From contig NZ_RHOJ01000002.1 of the NCBI RefSeq assembly GCF_003946485.1, forward strand, positions 62,001-126,000: 64,000 nucleotides of DNA. Reading direction: 5' to 3'. The DNA comes from Lacticaseibacillus jixianensis (GTDB lineage Bacteria; Bacillota; Bacilli; Lactobacillales; Lactobacillaceae). The notes beneath the pieces are model-generated. The model was given only the letters and a program-made list of their open reading frames with translations, was not told where the DNA came from and did no database searches. Numbering within the stretch: position 1 is the first letter of the stretch; each line of letters starts with the position of its first letter. Positions 1-7,631 of this stretch are shown piece by piece. Position numbers and translations under genes: made by a program.

Positions 1-539
1 AGCTCCCGGTGCGCGGCCGGGTAGGCGACGTCCAGCCCGGAGGCGACCACCGCCACCGTCGGCCAGCCGCGGCTCAGGGCGAAGCGGTGCGCCATCCCGT
101 CCGCCCCGGCGGCCAGCCCGCTGAGGATCACCAGCGGCGGCAGGGTCTCGCCCAGCCGGCGTAGCGCCAGTTCGGTGTAGTGCGTCGCCCGCCGCGCCCC
201 GACCACTGCCAGCGTCACGTTATCCAGCAGGTCCAGCCTCCCGTGGTAGAACAGGACCAGCGGCGGCTGATTGCTTTCCGCCAGGCGCGGCGGGTAGGTG
301 GGGTCAAAGCGCGTGACAAACAGGCCCGTGCGGTAAAACGCGCGCACCTCGTGCAGCCAGGCCGCATCGATCACGAACGGCCGCAGTTCCCGCAGCGGCG
401 CCCAGTCGGCCAGCGCCGACACCGGCGCCGATTCCGGCAGCCGCCGCCGCGCGATCTCCTGCCACAGCCGCGCTTCCTTCGCCCAGCTCTTCTGGTAGAA
501 TGCCCAGTGCCACACCAGCATCAATTCTCGCAGCTCCAT
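1..539 (-). CDS. dprA: DNA processing protein DprA, C-terminus beyond the window
   Basis: DprA binds incoming single-stranded DNA during transformation and loads RecA on it in the cytoplasm. About 179 N-terminal residues are visible and the frame stays open to the window edge, so the 3' part is missing. The visible part has the SAM-like N-terminal region followed by the start of the Rossmann-like DprA fold: VVGARRATHY, then ILSGLAAGADGMAH and VAVVASGLDVAYPAAH, all typical of the family. The ATG at 539 is preceded by an AAAGGCGGGGG ribosome binding site. It lies downstream of rnhB on the same strand, the usual order in Lactobacillaceae. Competence itself is not shown by this window. Confidence 0.93.
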   Translation of the reverse strand, partial: MELRELMLVWHWAFYQKSWAKEARLWQEIARRRLPESAPVSALADWAPLRELRPFVIDAAWLHEVRAFYRTGLFVTRFDPTYPPRLAESNQPPLVLFYHGRLDLLDNVTLAVVGARRATHYTELALRRLGETLPPLVILSGLAAGADGMAHRFALSRGWPTVAVVASGLDVAYPAAHRE

Positions 540-594
540 TCGCACCCCCGCCTTTCGCGGATAGATTACGAAAAAAGCCTGCGAATCCCGCAGA

Positions 595-1350
595 CTAGCG
601 TGAAGCGGCGTCCCGCACCGGGCTGAAGCTCATGCGGTGGATCGCCGTGACCCCGTACTCGGCCAGGCCTTCCAGGTGCTTTTTCGTGCCGTAGCCCATG
701 TTGTCCTTGAAGTCGTAGCCTGGGTAAATGCCGTCGTACATCGTCATCAGGCGGTCTCGGACCACCTTGGCCACGATGCTCGCCGCGCCGATCGAGATGC
801 TGTTGGCATCCCCGTGGATCAGCTTGCGCTGCGGCACCGGGCTCGGCACGTGCATCGCGTCGACCAGCAGGAAGTCCGGGGCGACGCGCAGGTTGGCGAC
901 CGCATCGCCCATCGCCAGCTCGGTGGCGTGGTAGATGTTCTCGCGGTCGATCATGTGGTTATCGGCGACCCCCAGGCTCACTGCCAGCGCCTGGCTGACG
1001 ATCAGCGGGTACAGCCGCTCGCGCTCGTGGCGGGTCAACTGCTTGGAGTCGTTCACCGGCAGCTGACAGTCATGCGGTAAGATGACGGCACAGGTCACCA
1101 CCGGCCCGGCCAAGGGACCGCGCCCGACCTCGTCGATCCCCGCCACGTGCGGGTACATCGGCCACAGCTCGTGCTCAAAGCGCGAGCGGTACCGCAGATC
1201 CAGCGCCTTGGCCTCTTCGTCGGCTTCCCGCCGCTCGTACCAGTCCAGCAGATTCTGGGCGCCGACGCGCGGATCCGCCGCCAGCTGCTGCAAAAGCTCT
1301 TCAGTTGGCTTCGTCAGCAGCTGTTTTTTCAACTCACTCAGCGTGGCCAT
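595..1350 (-). CDS. rnhB: Ribonuclease HII
   Basis: RNase HII cuts RNA in RNA-DNA hybrids and starts removal of single ribonucleotides from DNA. The 251-residue protein has the family hallmark [15 protein letters not shown], which carries the first two acidic metal ligands, and the later LLVDAMHVP block with another catalytic Asp. I chose the ATG at 1350 (MATLSELKK) because AGGTGAT sits just upstream; the open frame extends 18 codons further without a binding site. The start lies inside the last codons of rbgA, a 17-base overlap that suggests translational coupling in an rbgA-rnhB-dprA operon. Confidence 0.96.
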   Translation of the reverse strand: MATLSELKKQLLTKPTEELLQQLAADPRVGAQNLLDWYERREADEEAKALDLRYRSRFEHELWPMYPHVAGIDEVGRGPLAGPVVTCAVILPHDCQLPVNDSKQLTRHERERLYPLIVSQALAVSLGVADNHMIDRENIYHATELAMGDAVANLRVAPDFLLVDAMHVPSPVPQRKLIHGDANSISIGAASIVAKVVRDRLMTMYDGIYPGYDFKDNMGYGTKKHLEGLAEYGVTAIHRMSFSPVRDAASR

Positions 1351-2194
1351 CGAGATCACCTGGCACTTCCAGCGTGAACGGCCCGAACTTGCCCTGCCGC
1401 GCATCGAAAATCACACGCTCGGCCGCCCGGTTGAACTCCTCGCCAAAGCCCATCTTCTGGCTCAGCGTCACCATCAGGTCCGCCGGCGTTTGCGCCATGT
1501 CGTCATCATTGAGCCCGTACGCCTTGCGCAGCGCCTGCGGGTACTCGCGCTGGAAGAAGCCCAGCCCAAACAGCCCGACACTGTCCGCCTGGTAAACCGT
1601 GTCGGCGATCGCGCCAGTCAGCGCCAGCTTGTTGCCGACCAGCGCATCCTCAAACTTCGGCCACAGGATCCCCGGGGTGTCCAGCAGCATGAAGGTCTCG
1701 TCGGACTTAAGCCACTGCTGGTTCTTCGTCACGCCGGGCCGGTTGCCAGTGACCGCGATGTTCTTCTTCACCAGCCGGTTCAGCACCGTGGACTTACCCA
1801 CGTTGGGGATGCCAATGCACATCGCGCGCAGGCCCGGATTGCGGATGCCGCGCGCCTTCTGCTTCTCCAGCTTGGCCTTCATCATCTGCCGCGCCAGCTG
1901 CGGAATCTGTTGCAGCCGCTTGGCGTGCTGCGCATCGATCGCGATGGCCTCAAACCCCTGGGCCCGGTAGTAACTCAGCCACTCCGCTGTCTTCTGCGGG
2001 TCGGCCAAGTCCTTCTTGTTCAGGACCATGATGCGCGGCTTCTGTCCGACAATCTGGTTCATCATCGGGTTCCGGCTGGCCTCCGGGACCCGCGCATCGA
2101 CGACCTCAAGCACGAGGTCGACCAGCTTTAACTTTTCTTGGACCTGATTGCGGGCCTTGGCCATGTGGCCGGGGAACCATTGAATTTGTGCCAT
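1334..2194 (-). CDS. rbgA: Ribosome biogenesis GTPase RbgA (YlqF)
   Basis: RbgA is a circularly permuted GTPase needed for late assembly of the 50S subunit. The 286-residue protein starts [14 protein letters not shown], the classic RbgA N-terminus, and shows permuted G motifs: NKKDLAD (G4) comes before [12 protein letters not shown] (G1) and DTPGILWPK (G3). The ATG at 2194 has AAAGGAG ten bases upstream. Its first seven codons form the left attachment core of the mobile element that starts here, so the ribosome binding site and everything upstream are element DNA. No clear terminator separates it from the integrase gene upstream, so read-through from the element may drive it. Confidence 0.95.
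   Translation of the reverse strand: MAQIQWFPGHMAKARNQVQEKLKLVDLVLEVVDARVPEASRNPMMNQIVGQKPRIMVLNKKDLADPQKTAEWLSYYRAQGFEAIAIDAQHAKRLQQIPQLARQMMKAKLEKQKARGIRNPGLRAMCIGIPNVGKSTVLNRLVKKNIAVTGNRPGVTKNQQWLKSDETFMLLDTPGILWPKFEDALVGNKLALTGAIADTVYQADSVGLFGLGFFQREYPQALRKAYGLNDDDMAQTPADLMVTLSQKMGFGEEFNRAAERVIFDARQGKFGPFTLEVPGDLDGHAE
2175..2194. repeat. attL core of the mobile element
   Basis: This 20-bp stretch covers the start codon and first codons of rbgA. It matches 11865-11884 at 18 of 20 positions in the same orientation, as expected for the two products of site-specific integration. Confidence 0.75.
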
Positions 2195-2214
2195 AGTTTG
2201 TAACTCCTTTAGTA

Positions 2215-2235
2215 CCAAGGGGTTGAGGCCCTTGG
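2215..2235. other. Hairpin between integrase and rbgA
   Basis: CCAAGGG and CCCTTGG form a perfect 7-bp stem around a 7-base loop, directly upstream of the rbgA ribosome binding site. There is no U-tract on the minus-strand side, so it is unlikely to stop transcription entering rbgA. Confidence 0.4.
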
Positions 2236-2251
2236 GTTGTCATTTTTTCGT

Positions 2252-2273
2252 AAACGTGGGCAAAACGTGGGCA
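2252..2273. promoter_or_regulatory. Putative integrase arm-type sites, left end
   Basis: Two tandem copies of ACGTGGGCA, 11 bp apart, lie between the attL core and the integrase stop codon. A similar pair lies near the right end at 11647-11669. Placement and repetition fit arm-binding sites of a tyrosine integrase; binding is inferred. Confidence 0.6.
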
Positions 2274-2307
2274 GCGTGGCTAACTTGCCAAACGCTACCG
2301 TTCAACT

Positions 2308-3546
2308 TCACCCGATTTTTTCAATGAACCGCGTGATGGCTTCGACCGATTTATCCTGATTTTCATCAAGGGTGTGGGTGTAGCCATCCGTGGTTTCGGC
2401 CCGAACATGCCCGACCCGCTTTTGCACTTCTTTGAGTGAAATCGACGGGTCATCGCGCAGCACCGAAATGTGAATGTGGCGGAAGCCGTGAGGAATCGCA
2501 TTCTTCGTCCATTCAAAGCCATACCATTCTTGGCAGTGCTTCGTCAGCGACTTGTTGATTCGCGTTAGGATCTCACGAAAGCTGTGCGAGGTGATTGGTG
2601 AGCCGTACTCCGTCCTAAACAGCGACTTGGAAGCATGAAAGGCGTCCGCCGGAAAATCGGCCATGTGTTCGTCGAATGCCTTGTTACGGGCAATAACGCG
2701 CTTTAACGCCTCAATGGCAAAGCACGGCAGTTCTTCGACACGTTCACCAGCTTCGGTCTTAGTTGTGTCCTCGTAATACTCATCAACGCGCAGGTCGTGA
2801 TACTGCAAGGACTTGTCGATTGTCACCAGCCGGTTCTCGAAATCAATATCCGCTTCCGTTAATGCGGCAGCTTCACCGATACGACAACCTGTCCCAATCA
2901 TAAACAACGCCAGATCGTAATAGGTCTTGTGCCGCCGCTTGCGCAGTTCTGCCAACAAGGCATGAACTTCGTGCTCGTCAAGAAACTTTGCTTCGCGTCG
3001 CAGTCGCTTCTCGCGCTTCTCCTTTGAACTCGCAGAGAGCTTGATCACACGCGTAGGTGAGAACGGAATCGCGTTGTGCAGAACGCCGTAATCGAAGATC
3101 TTATTTAGCGAGCACTTGATATGCTGCATCGTCGAGTGGGTCGAGTGATACTCCTTCTTGTAATCGTTCAACAGGTTCTGAATCAACAGCGGCGTAATGA
3201 CTTCTAGTAAGACGTCATCTGCCATCAGATTCTCAATGCGTTTCAGCACCATCTTCTCACGCGTGACGGTTGGCGGCTTAACCGTAGTCTGCCAAGTTTC
3301 CAACCATTTTGCTTTCAGGTCACCGAATGTCACCATCGCGGCTCCGTTGAAAGCACCTTGTTTCTCTGCAATCAGCTCCTCAATCTTTGCAGCTAAGTCG
3401 CGTTCGGCCTGCTTGCGAGCGCGCGCCGTGTTCGTGTAGAACTTGACGACTTCCCGTTTTGCTTTGCCAGTCAATGGATCAACATAGCGATCGACCGCAT
3501 AATAAGTTGACTTACCGTTCTTGCGTTTTCTTTCTTCAAAATACAT
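2308..3546 (-). CDS. int: Tyrosine recombinase/integrase of the mobile element
   Basis: This 412-residue integrase would insert and excise the element at the rbgA core. The order is: an N-terminal AP2-like arm-binding segment (about 1-60), a SAM-like core-binding domain (about 70-170), and a catalytic domain with Arg222 in TGCRIGEAAAL, His353 and Arg356 in HGFRH, His380 in VGHVRAETT and the nucleophile Tyr389 in DGYTH. All expected catalytic residues are present, so it appears functional. GGAAAGGATAAAAC precedes the ATG. It is the last gene of the minus-strand module MobT-Xis-Int and ends 113 bases before rbgA. Confidence 0.95.
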   Translation of the reverse strand: MYFEERKRKNGKSTYYAVDRYVDPLTGKAKREVVKFYTNTARARKQAERDLAAKIEELIAEKQGAFNGAAMVTFGDLKAKWLETWQTTVKPPTVTREKMVLKRIENLMADDVLLEVITPLLIQNLLNDYKKEYHSTHSTMQHIKCSLNKIFDYGVLHNAIPFSPTRVIKLSASSKEKREKRLRREAKFLDEHEVHALLAELRKRRHKTYYDLALFMIGTGCRIGEAAALTEADIDFENRLVTIDKSLQYHDLRVDEYYEDTTKTEAGERVEELPCFAIEALKRVIARNKAFDEHMADFPADAFHASKSLFRTEYGSPITSHSFREILTRINKSLTKHCQEWYGFEWTKNAIPHGFRHIHISVLRDDPSISLKEVQKRVGHVRAETTDGYTHTLDENQDKSVEAITRFIEKIG

Positions 3547-3622
3547 GTTTTATCCTTTCCGGGTAAGGAAAAGGGCAAAACTGAATCTCTATTAGCAGAT
3601 TCTATTTTAACATCCAAACCCA

Positions 3623-3871
3623 TTATTTTCTGCGCAATTTTGAATAGCCATGCGTCTTCCAGTACAAAAAGTCGTCGAATACCTCGAAATTTATGAAAAC
3701 GAGCTTGTGCGTTGGGTTCAAGACGCCATCACGCCACAGCTTGTTGTCACGCATCTCACATAGCCAACGATTGAGCGTGTATTTGTTTAAGCCGTCGTAT
3801 CGGCTCAAAATGGCGGCCTTGTTACCCCATTCAGCGTCACTATCCGATACTGGACTGTATTTGATTTTCAT
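3623..3871 (-). CDS. Excisionase-like small DNA-binding protein
   Basis: The 82-residue basic protein lies 76 bases upstream of the integrase on the same strand, the usual place of an excisionase. It reads like a winged-helix excisionase: a helix-turn-helix-like stretch around NKYTLNRWLCEMRD followed by a short hydrophobic segment ending KTHGYSKLRRK. A role as directionality factor for Int is inferred from position, size and charge; no diagnostic motif proves it. Confidence 0.6.
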   Translation of the reverse strand: MKIKYSPVSDSDAEWGNKAAILSRYDGLNKYTLNRWLCEMRDNKLWRDGVLNPTHKLVFINFEVFDDFLYWKTHGYSKLRRK

Positions 3872-3952
3872 TCATTACCTCACTTGTTGTGTCTAGCATC
3901 TGTGTGAGATAATCAGCACAGATAGGACCCATATCTTATCTGTGAAGGGTGA

Positions 3953-5197
3953 CTACTTGCTTTGGTCGGCGTGGTCATCCTTTTTTGATTGCTCACTTTC
4001 AGATGTCATTTCTTCAAACAATCCGTTCTCAAGTTGATCTGCGCCAACTGTGTACTGCTCAATGATTTGTCGATGTTTATCTGTCAAGATTGCCCCGCGA
4101 ATCGATTGCATCGTTTTCTGGTTACCCCAGTACGCGTCAATCTCGTGGAGCACTCGCTCCATCGGTGCAACTTGCTTATCAATCCACGCTCGTGTTCGAT
4201 TGAGATCGAGCGGTTCTGGGGCAGTGGTCAAGCGCAGCGGCTGGCGATCATGACCGATAAAGCGTTGCCAATTCTTGTTGAGCGGCCAATCCAATCGTGA
4301 CTTGTCTTTTTGAGCATCAACAAAGCGCAGGTAGCGCTTGATAATGCCAAATATCGTGCGTTCTTCATCACGATAGCAAAGGAGATCATCAACAGCCTTT
4401 TCCGCCCGAGTGTTCTTTAAGCGAATTTCAAAACGGTTATAGATGTTCGTGGTTAAGCCTTTCTTGTGCTGTTCAGCGCCTTTCTCGTAAAGGCAAAAGT
4501 AAAGCTCGCTTTTGGTTGAACCAATGTATAATGTCGTACCAGTCTCATCATCAAATTCTTCATCGTCATCATGATAGATGTGTCCAGACACCGTGCCTTG
4601 GTATTCACGCATCACGGTGATGCACTCGTTGGCCTGAATCTTTTGAATCAAGTTTGGAATATCCAGCATATCAACCATATCGTTGACAGCTAAATCTAGT
4701 CGTTTCATCACGCCTTTCATGTCTAGGCACTGATTAAGAAAGTCATACCAAGTTTCGCCACGCCCTAGCAGAATGCTTTCCATTTGGCGACAACCTTGCC
4801 CGCGTAGTTCTACCAGCGTCCCCAGCTCCTTATGGCCCGGATCAGAGCCGTAGACTTTGATCTGGCCCAGTGAGCGGGTAAATTGATAACCGAACGCCGC
4901 ACGATCTTCTGACAGAACGCAATCTGTTTGCAAGCGTAAGAGATCATCGACGATTTTGTCGATATCCTGTGTTGGAAACCGAATCCGCACATAGTCGATC
5001 AGCATCTGCAATTCCGGCTCATCTGTCCAATTATTGAGCGTCTTATCAATGTACATTTGTAAGCCGCTACTGCACGCCTCACCATTTTCGATGCGACTAA
5101 GGTGGCGTTGTGTAATGCCAAGCCGGTGACATAGCTGTACCTGCGTCAGATTCAATTCTTTGCGACGCTTTCGCACTGAATCACTCCAGTAACCCAA
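3953..5197 (-). CDS. HTH plus Rep_trans relaxase (MobT/NicK-like)
   Basis: This 414-residue protein joins an N-terminal Cro/C1-type HTH (about 1-45, LTQVQLCHRLGITQRHLS) to a replication-initiation/relaxase domain of the Rep_trans family (about 95-330), the family of Tn916 Orf20 and ICEBs1 NicK. Family-like blocks are ELRGQGCRQME, RLDLAVNDMVD and NRFEIRLKNTRA. Such proteins nick oriT, bind the 5' end and start transfer and rolling-circle replication of the excised circle. A 24-bp oriT-like site lies about 120 bases upstream at 5314-5337. The absence of transfer genes suggests mobilization by another conjugative element. Confidence 0.85.
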   Translation of the reverse strand: MGYWSDSVRKRRKELNLTQVQLCHRLGITQRHLSRIENGEACSSGLQMYIDKTLNNWTDEPELQMLIDYVRIRFPTQDIDKIVDDLLRLQTDCVLSEDRAAFGYQFTRSLGQIKVYGSDPGHKELGTLVELRGQGCRQMESILLGRGETWYDFLNQCLDMKGVMKRLDLAVNDMVDMLDIPNLIQKIQANECITVMREYQGTVSGHIYHDDDEEFDDETGTTLYIGSTKSELYFCLYEKGAEQHKKGLTTNIYNRFEIRLKNTRAEKAVDDLLCYRDEERTIFGIIKRYLRFVDAQKDKSRLDWPLNKNWQRFIGHDRQPLRLTTAPEPLDLNRTRAWIDKQVAPMERVLHEIDAYWGNQKTMQSIRGAILTDKHRQIIEQYTVGADQLENGLFEEMTSESEQSKKDDHADQSK

Positions 5198-5313
5198 ATC
5201 GTGTACCTCCTAATCATTTTGCCACCGGACATCAACTTGAATTGTCCAGTCGGTAATTTCCGTGTTGTATCAACGTTTCTACCCAGAAATCAGGTAGATA
5301 GGTGTCATTTACG

Positions 5314-5337
5314 ACCCCCCTGTTAGTACATGGGGGT
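5314..5337 (-). other. oriT: Origin of transfer (oriT) resembling ICEBs1/Tn916
   Basis: Read on the minus strand this 24-bp site begins ACCCCCATG and ends CTAACAGGGGGGT. That is a G/C-run inverted repeat around a CTAACAG nick-region motif, the same length and layout as the oriT recognised by ICEBs1 NicK as I recall it. It lies upstream of the Rep_trans relaxase gene, where such sites are found. Recognition by this relaxase is inferred. Confidence 0.75.
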
Positions 5338-5420
5338 CTAGGCGGCCGGCTACGCCGACCGCCGCCGCTCACGCTTGCGGCTTTCGCGCTGCACGCCGCG
5401 CGTGGTGGCGAGTTTGCGAT
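5338..5420. other. GC-rich segment next to oriT
   Basis: The stretch CTAGGCGGCCGGCTACGCCG onward, up to about 5410, is strikingly GC-rich inside an otherwise AT-rich element and holds several short inverted GCCGGC/GCCGC motifs. It has no coding potential. Together with the adjacent site it may be part of the transfer or replication origin. Confidence 0.35.
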
Positions 5421-5585
5421 TTGTCCTTTCCCAAAATAACAGGTCGCGTCTACCTGTATCCTAATGGTAGCAAGGGTTTGGCCGACAGTAAATTAGTGAA
5501 TCAGCCCGACAATATTGACGTAGGTAGGACTGAAACCTTGCATGGACGTCAGCCGCATAATATGATGATTGTGGAGGTGAGCACA

Positions 5586-6131
5586 ATGATTGAAAATGTC
5601 GGCCGGAACATGAAACGACTGCGTGAGCAATACGACGTCACCCAAGAGGAGCTGGCTAAGATTGCCCAGCTTTCCAGAGATACAATCTCAAAAATCGAGC
5701 AGAACAAGCGCAACCCCAGTTTTGATTCGCTTGATCGAATTGCTCGGTTCTTCAACGTCGCACCCGTTGACTTATTTGGCTCGCCTGATGAACAGAAAGT
5801 CCATAGCACAACTGCGATGTTAGACCGAATTAACGAAACCCTCGACCGATTGGAAGAATATCGCCCAAAGCTTGAGCAGATACACAAACTTGCTTGGGAG
5901 ATGGAAGGATATTCTCCTTATCAGCTCGAGCACCTCGAAGAGCAACTACACGATATATTCAGCTATTTTCAGCCGTATACTCCCACAGATGAGGATGGCG
6001 TTCCCAAGACTGATCGGAATGGACGAAAGATCAGCTCCGCTTCGCGCTACTCCGAATTACCAATCAAAGAAATAGATAACGTCTATAAGCAGCTTCAAGA
6101 AATCAAGAAGTTCAATGTCCAGAGTGACTAG
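5586..6131 (+). CDS. Cro/C1-type HTH transcriptional regulator of the element
   Basis: The 181-residue protein has an N-terminal XRE helix-turn-helix (about 7-62; VTQEELAKIAQLSRDTIS and EQNKRNPSFDSLDRIARFF) and a polar, helical C-terminal half with no recognised domain. I chose ATG 5586 because GGAGGTGAG lies just upstream; the frame is open 55 codons further upstream but without a binding site. It is divergent from the relaxase-integrase module across the oriT region, the position of the master repressor in Tn916/ICEBs1-like elements. Control of that module is inferred. Confidence 0.8.
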   Translation: MIENVGRNMKRLREQYDVTQEELAKIAQLSRDTISKIEQNKRNPSFDSLDRIARFFNVAPVDLFGSPDEQKVHSTTAMLDRINETLDRLEEYRPKLEQIHKLAWEMEGYSPYQLEHLEEQLHDIFSYFQPYTPTDEDGVPKTDRNGRKISSASRYSELPIKEIDNVYKQLQEIKKFNVQSD

Positions 6132-6153
6132 CTATGGTAATACTTCAATACAC

Positions 6154-6196
6154 AAAAATGAGACCTACCACGCTCATCGTGGCAGATCTCATTTTT
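6154..6196. terminator. Bidirectional terminator between convergent genes
   Basis: AAAAATGAGA...TCTCATTTTT with an inner CCACG/CGTGG stem forms a long hairpin with A-run and T-run on its two sides. It separates the convergent regulator gene and the PPC-domain gene. Confidence 0.8.
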
Positions 6197-6204
6197 GAAT
6201 TGCA

Positions 6205-6639
6205 CTAATCTAAGTCCCACACTGTGATTCCAACGTTATCGTCGAACTTTCGCGGAATTACACCTGCAACAGGCTGAATCGTGATTTCTCCGGTGTACAT
6301 CACAGTCGCGCTGGTTAAGTGTCCCGCTACTACGCGTGGCTCACCGTCTCGCCCAAGTTCAGAAAACGTAGCGTGCGCGTGCTCATACAGAACCTCACCG
6401 TCGAATGTGATATTTCCGCTCAACGACACCAGCTCAAGCATTCCGCTTAAGTGGTGATCAGTGAAGTCATTCCTATCTGGCAGATACGTGGACAGCACCG
6501 CCGCTTGGCAGGCACCGATGCCACTAAAGGTAGCAGACTTAATACCCGCACCCGCACACACTTTGAGAATCTGAGTGAGAATCTCTTCGCCCTTATCCAC
6601 ACGTAAGTATATGGTTTGACCAAGTTGCTTGTACTGCAT
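6205..6639 (-). CDS. PPC/DUF296 domain protein
   Basis: The 144-residue protein matches the small stand-alone PPC (DUF296) domain: a trimer-forming fold found in bacterial proteins of unclear role and in plant AT-hook proteins. Features include ILKVCAGAGIKSATFSGIGA near the N-terminus, LSGNITFDGEVLYEHAHATF in the middle with conserved His residues, and GHLTSATVMYTGEI. It sits 18 bases after the quinone-oxidoreductase gene on the same strand and is probably its operon partner. DNA binding or metal binding is possible; the substrate or target is unknown. Confidence 0.8.
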   Translation of the reverse strand: MQYKQLGQTIYLRVDKGEEILTQILKVCAGAGIKSATFSGIGACQAAVLSTYLPDRNDFTDHHLSGMLELVSLSGNITFDGEVLYEHAHATFSELGRDGEPRVVAGHLTSATVMYTGEITIQPVAGVIPRKFDDNVGITVWDLD

Positions 6640-6657
6640 GTTCGGTACTTCCTTTCG

Positions 6658-7617
6658 CTATGGTAACACGACTACTTTTCCTAGACCGGAAGCAGTTGCA
6701 AGGTACTCGTGAGCCTCACGGGATTGGGCTAAAGTGAAAATTTTCTCTGGCGTAACGTCTACGTGATGCTTTGCAATGAAGTCAAATAACTTCTGTACGC
6801 GTTGCGCATCAACATCACCGGAGTAAAAGCCGGTCAAATAGCGGTTATTCGGAATATCCATAATTGGATCGAACCCCTCTAGTGTCCATACGCCGCCAAG
6901 CTGTCCAGTTGAGCTGACCACACCCCATTCGGCAGTGTGTGTCAGCGAATTACGTACGGCAGCCGGCCCAATCAAATCAACGATTTTATCGAACTCACCT
7001 GCGTCATCGGGTAAACACGTAGCGTCTGGTGTATGCACGATTACGTCAATGCCCATTGCTCTAAGCTCGGCGTCTTTGCGATCAGAACGGGTGGTACCGG
7101 TGACAGTCAAGTCCAACCCAGATGCTTTCATCAGCTTCAAGATTGCGATGCCAACTCCGCTGGTCGCAGCACGGATCAGCACTCGATCACCAACTTGCAA
7201 TCGCAGGCTCTGATAAATTCCAAAGGCGGTGTAGAAAGTTTCGGGAACTGCTGCCAAACGCGCCCAATCCAAATCTGTTGCAACCGGATACACTTGCTCG
7301 TTGGGCAGCAATACATATTCGGCATAGCTCCCATCATACGCGCGGCCCATTTCACCCATCAATGACACCACCTTTTGCCCCGGTGTGAATCGTTCGGGCG
7401 CGCTAGTTGCATCGACCGTACCAACAGCTTCAATACCAAGTATCCGGGGGAACTGTACTGAAGGCGACTTGCCCTCGCGAGTAAAAATCTCCGAATGGTT
7501 AATACCAAACCCACGCACTTTGACTCGCGTCCATCCTGGTTTCACTGCTGGTGTTGGCACCTCTGTATATTCCAACACTTCTGGCCCGCCAGGGTGCTTC
7601 ACAATCACAGCTTTCAT
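6658..7617 (-). CDS. Zinc-independent MDR-type quinone oxidoreductase (element copy)
   Basis: This 319-residue NAD(P)H-dependent oxidoreductase has the GroES-like N-terminal domain (about 1-115) and a Rossmann domain with GDRVLIRAATSGVGIAILKL as the NADP-binding turn. It lacks the zinc-binding cysteines of alcohol dehydrogenases. I chose ATG 7617 (MKAVIVKHPGG) for its GGAGGAATC site; six upstream codons lack one. It is clearly related to the gene at 39773-40726 (shared KVRGFGIN, SEIFTR, FPRILGIE), so the window holds two paralogues, one on the mobile element. The natural substrate is unknown. Confidence 0.9.
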   Translation of the reverse strand: MKAVIVKHPGGPEVLEYTEVPTPAVKPGWTRVKVRGFGINHSEIFTREGKSPSVQFPRILGIEAVGTVDATSAPERFTPGQKVVSLMGEMGRAYDGSYAEYVLLPNEQVYPVATDLDWARLAAVPETFYTAFGIYQSLRLQVGDRVLIRAATSGVGIAILKLMKASGLDLTVTGTTRSDRKDAELRAMGIDVIVHTPDATCLPDDAGEFDKIVDLIGPAAVRNSLTHTAEWGVVSSTGQLGGVWTLEGFDPIMDIPNNRYLTGFYSGDVDAQRVQKLFDFIAKHHVDVTPEKIFTLAQSREAHEYLATASGLGKVVVLP

Positions 7618-7631
7618 CTTGATTCCTCCGA

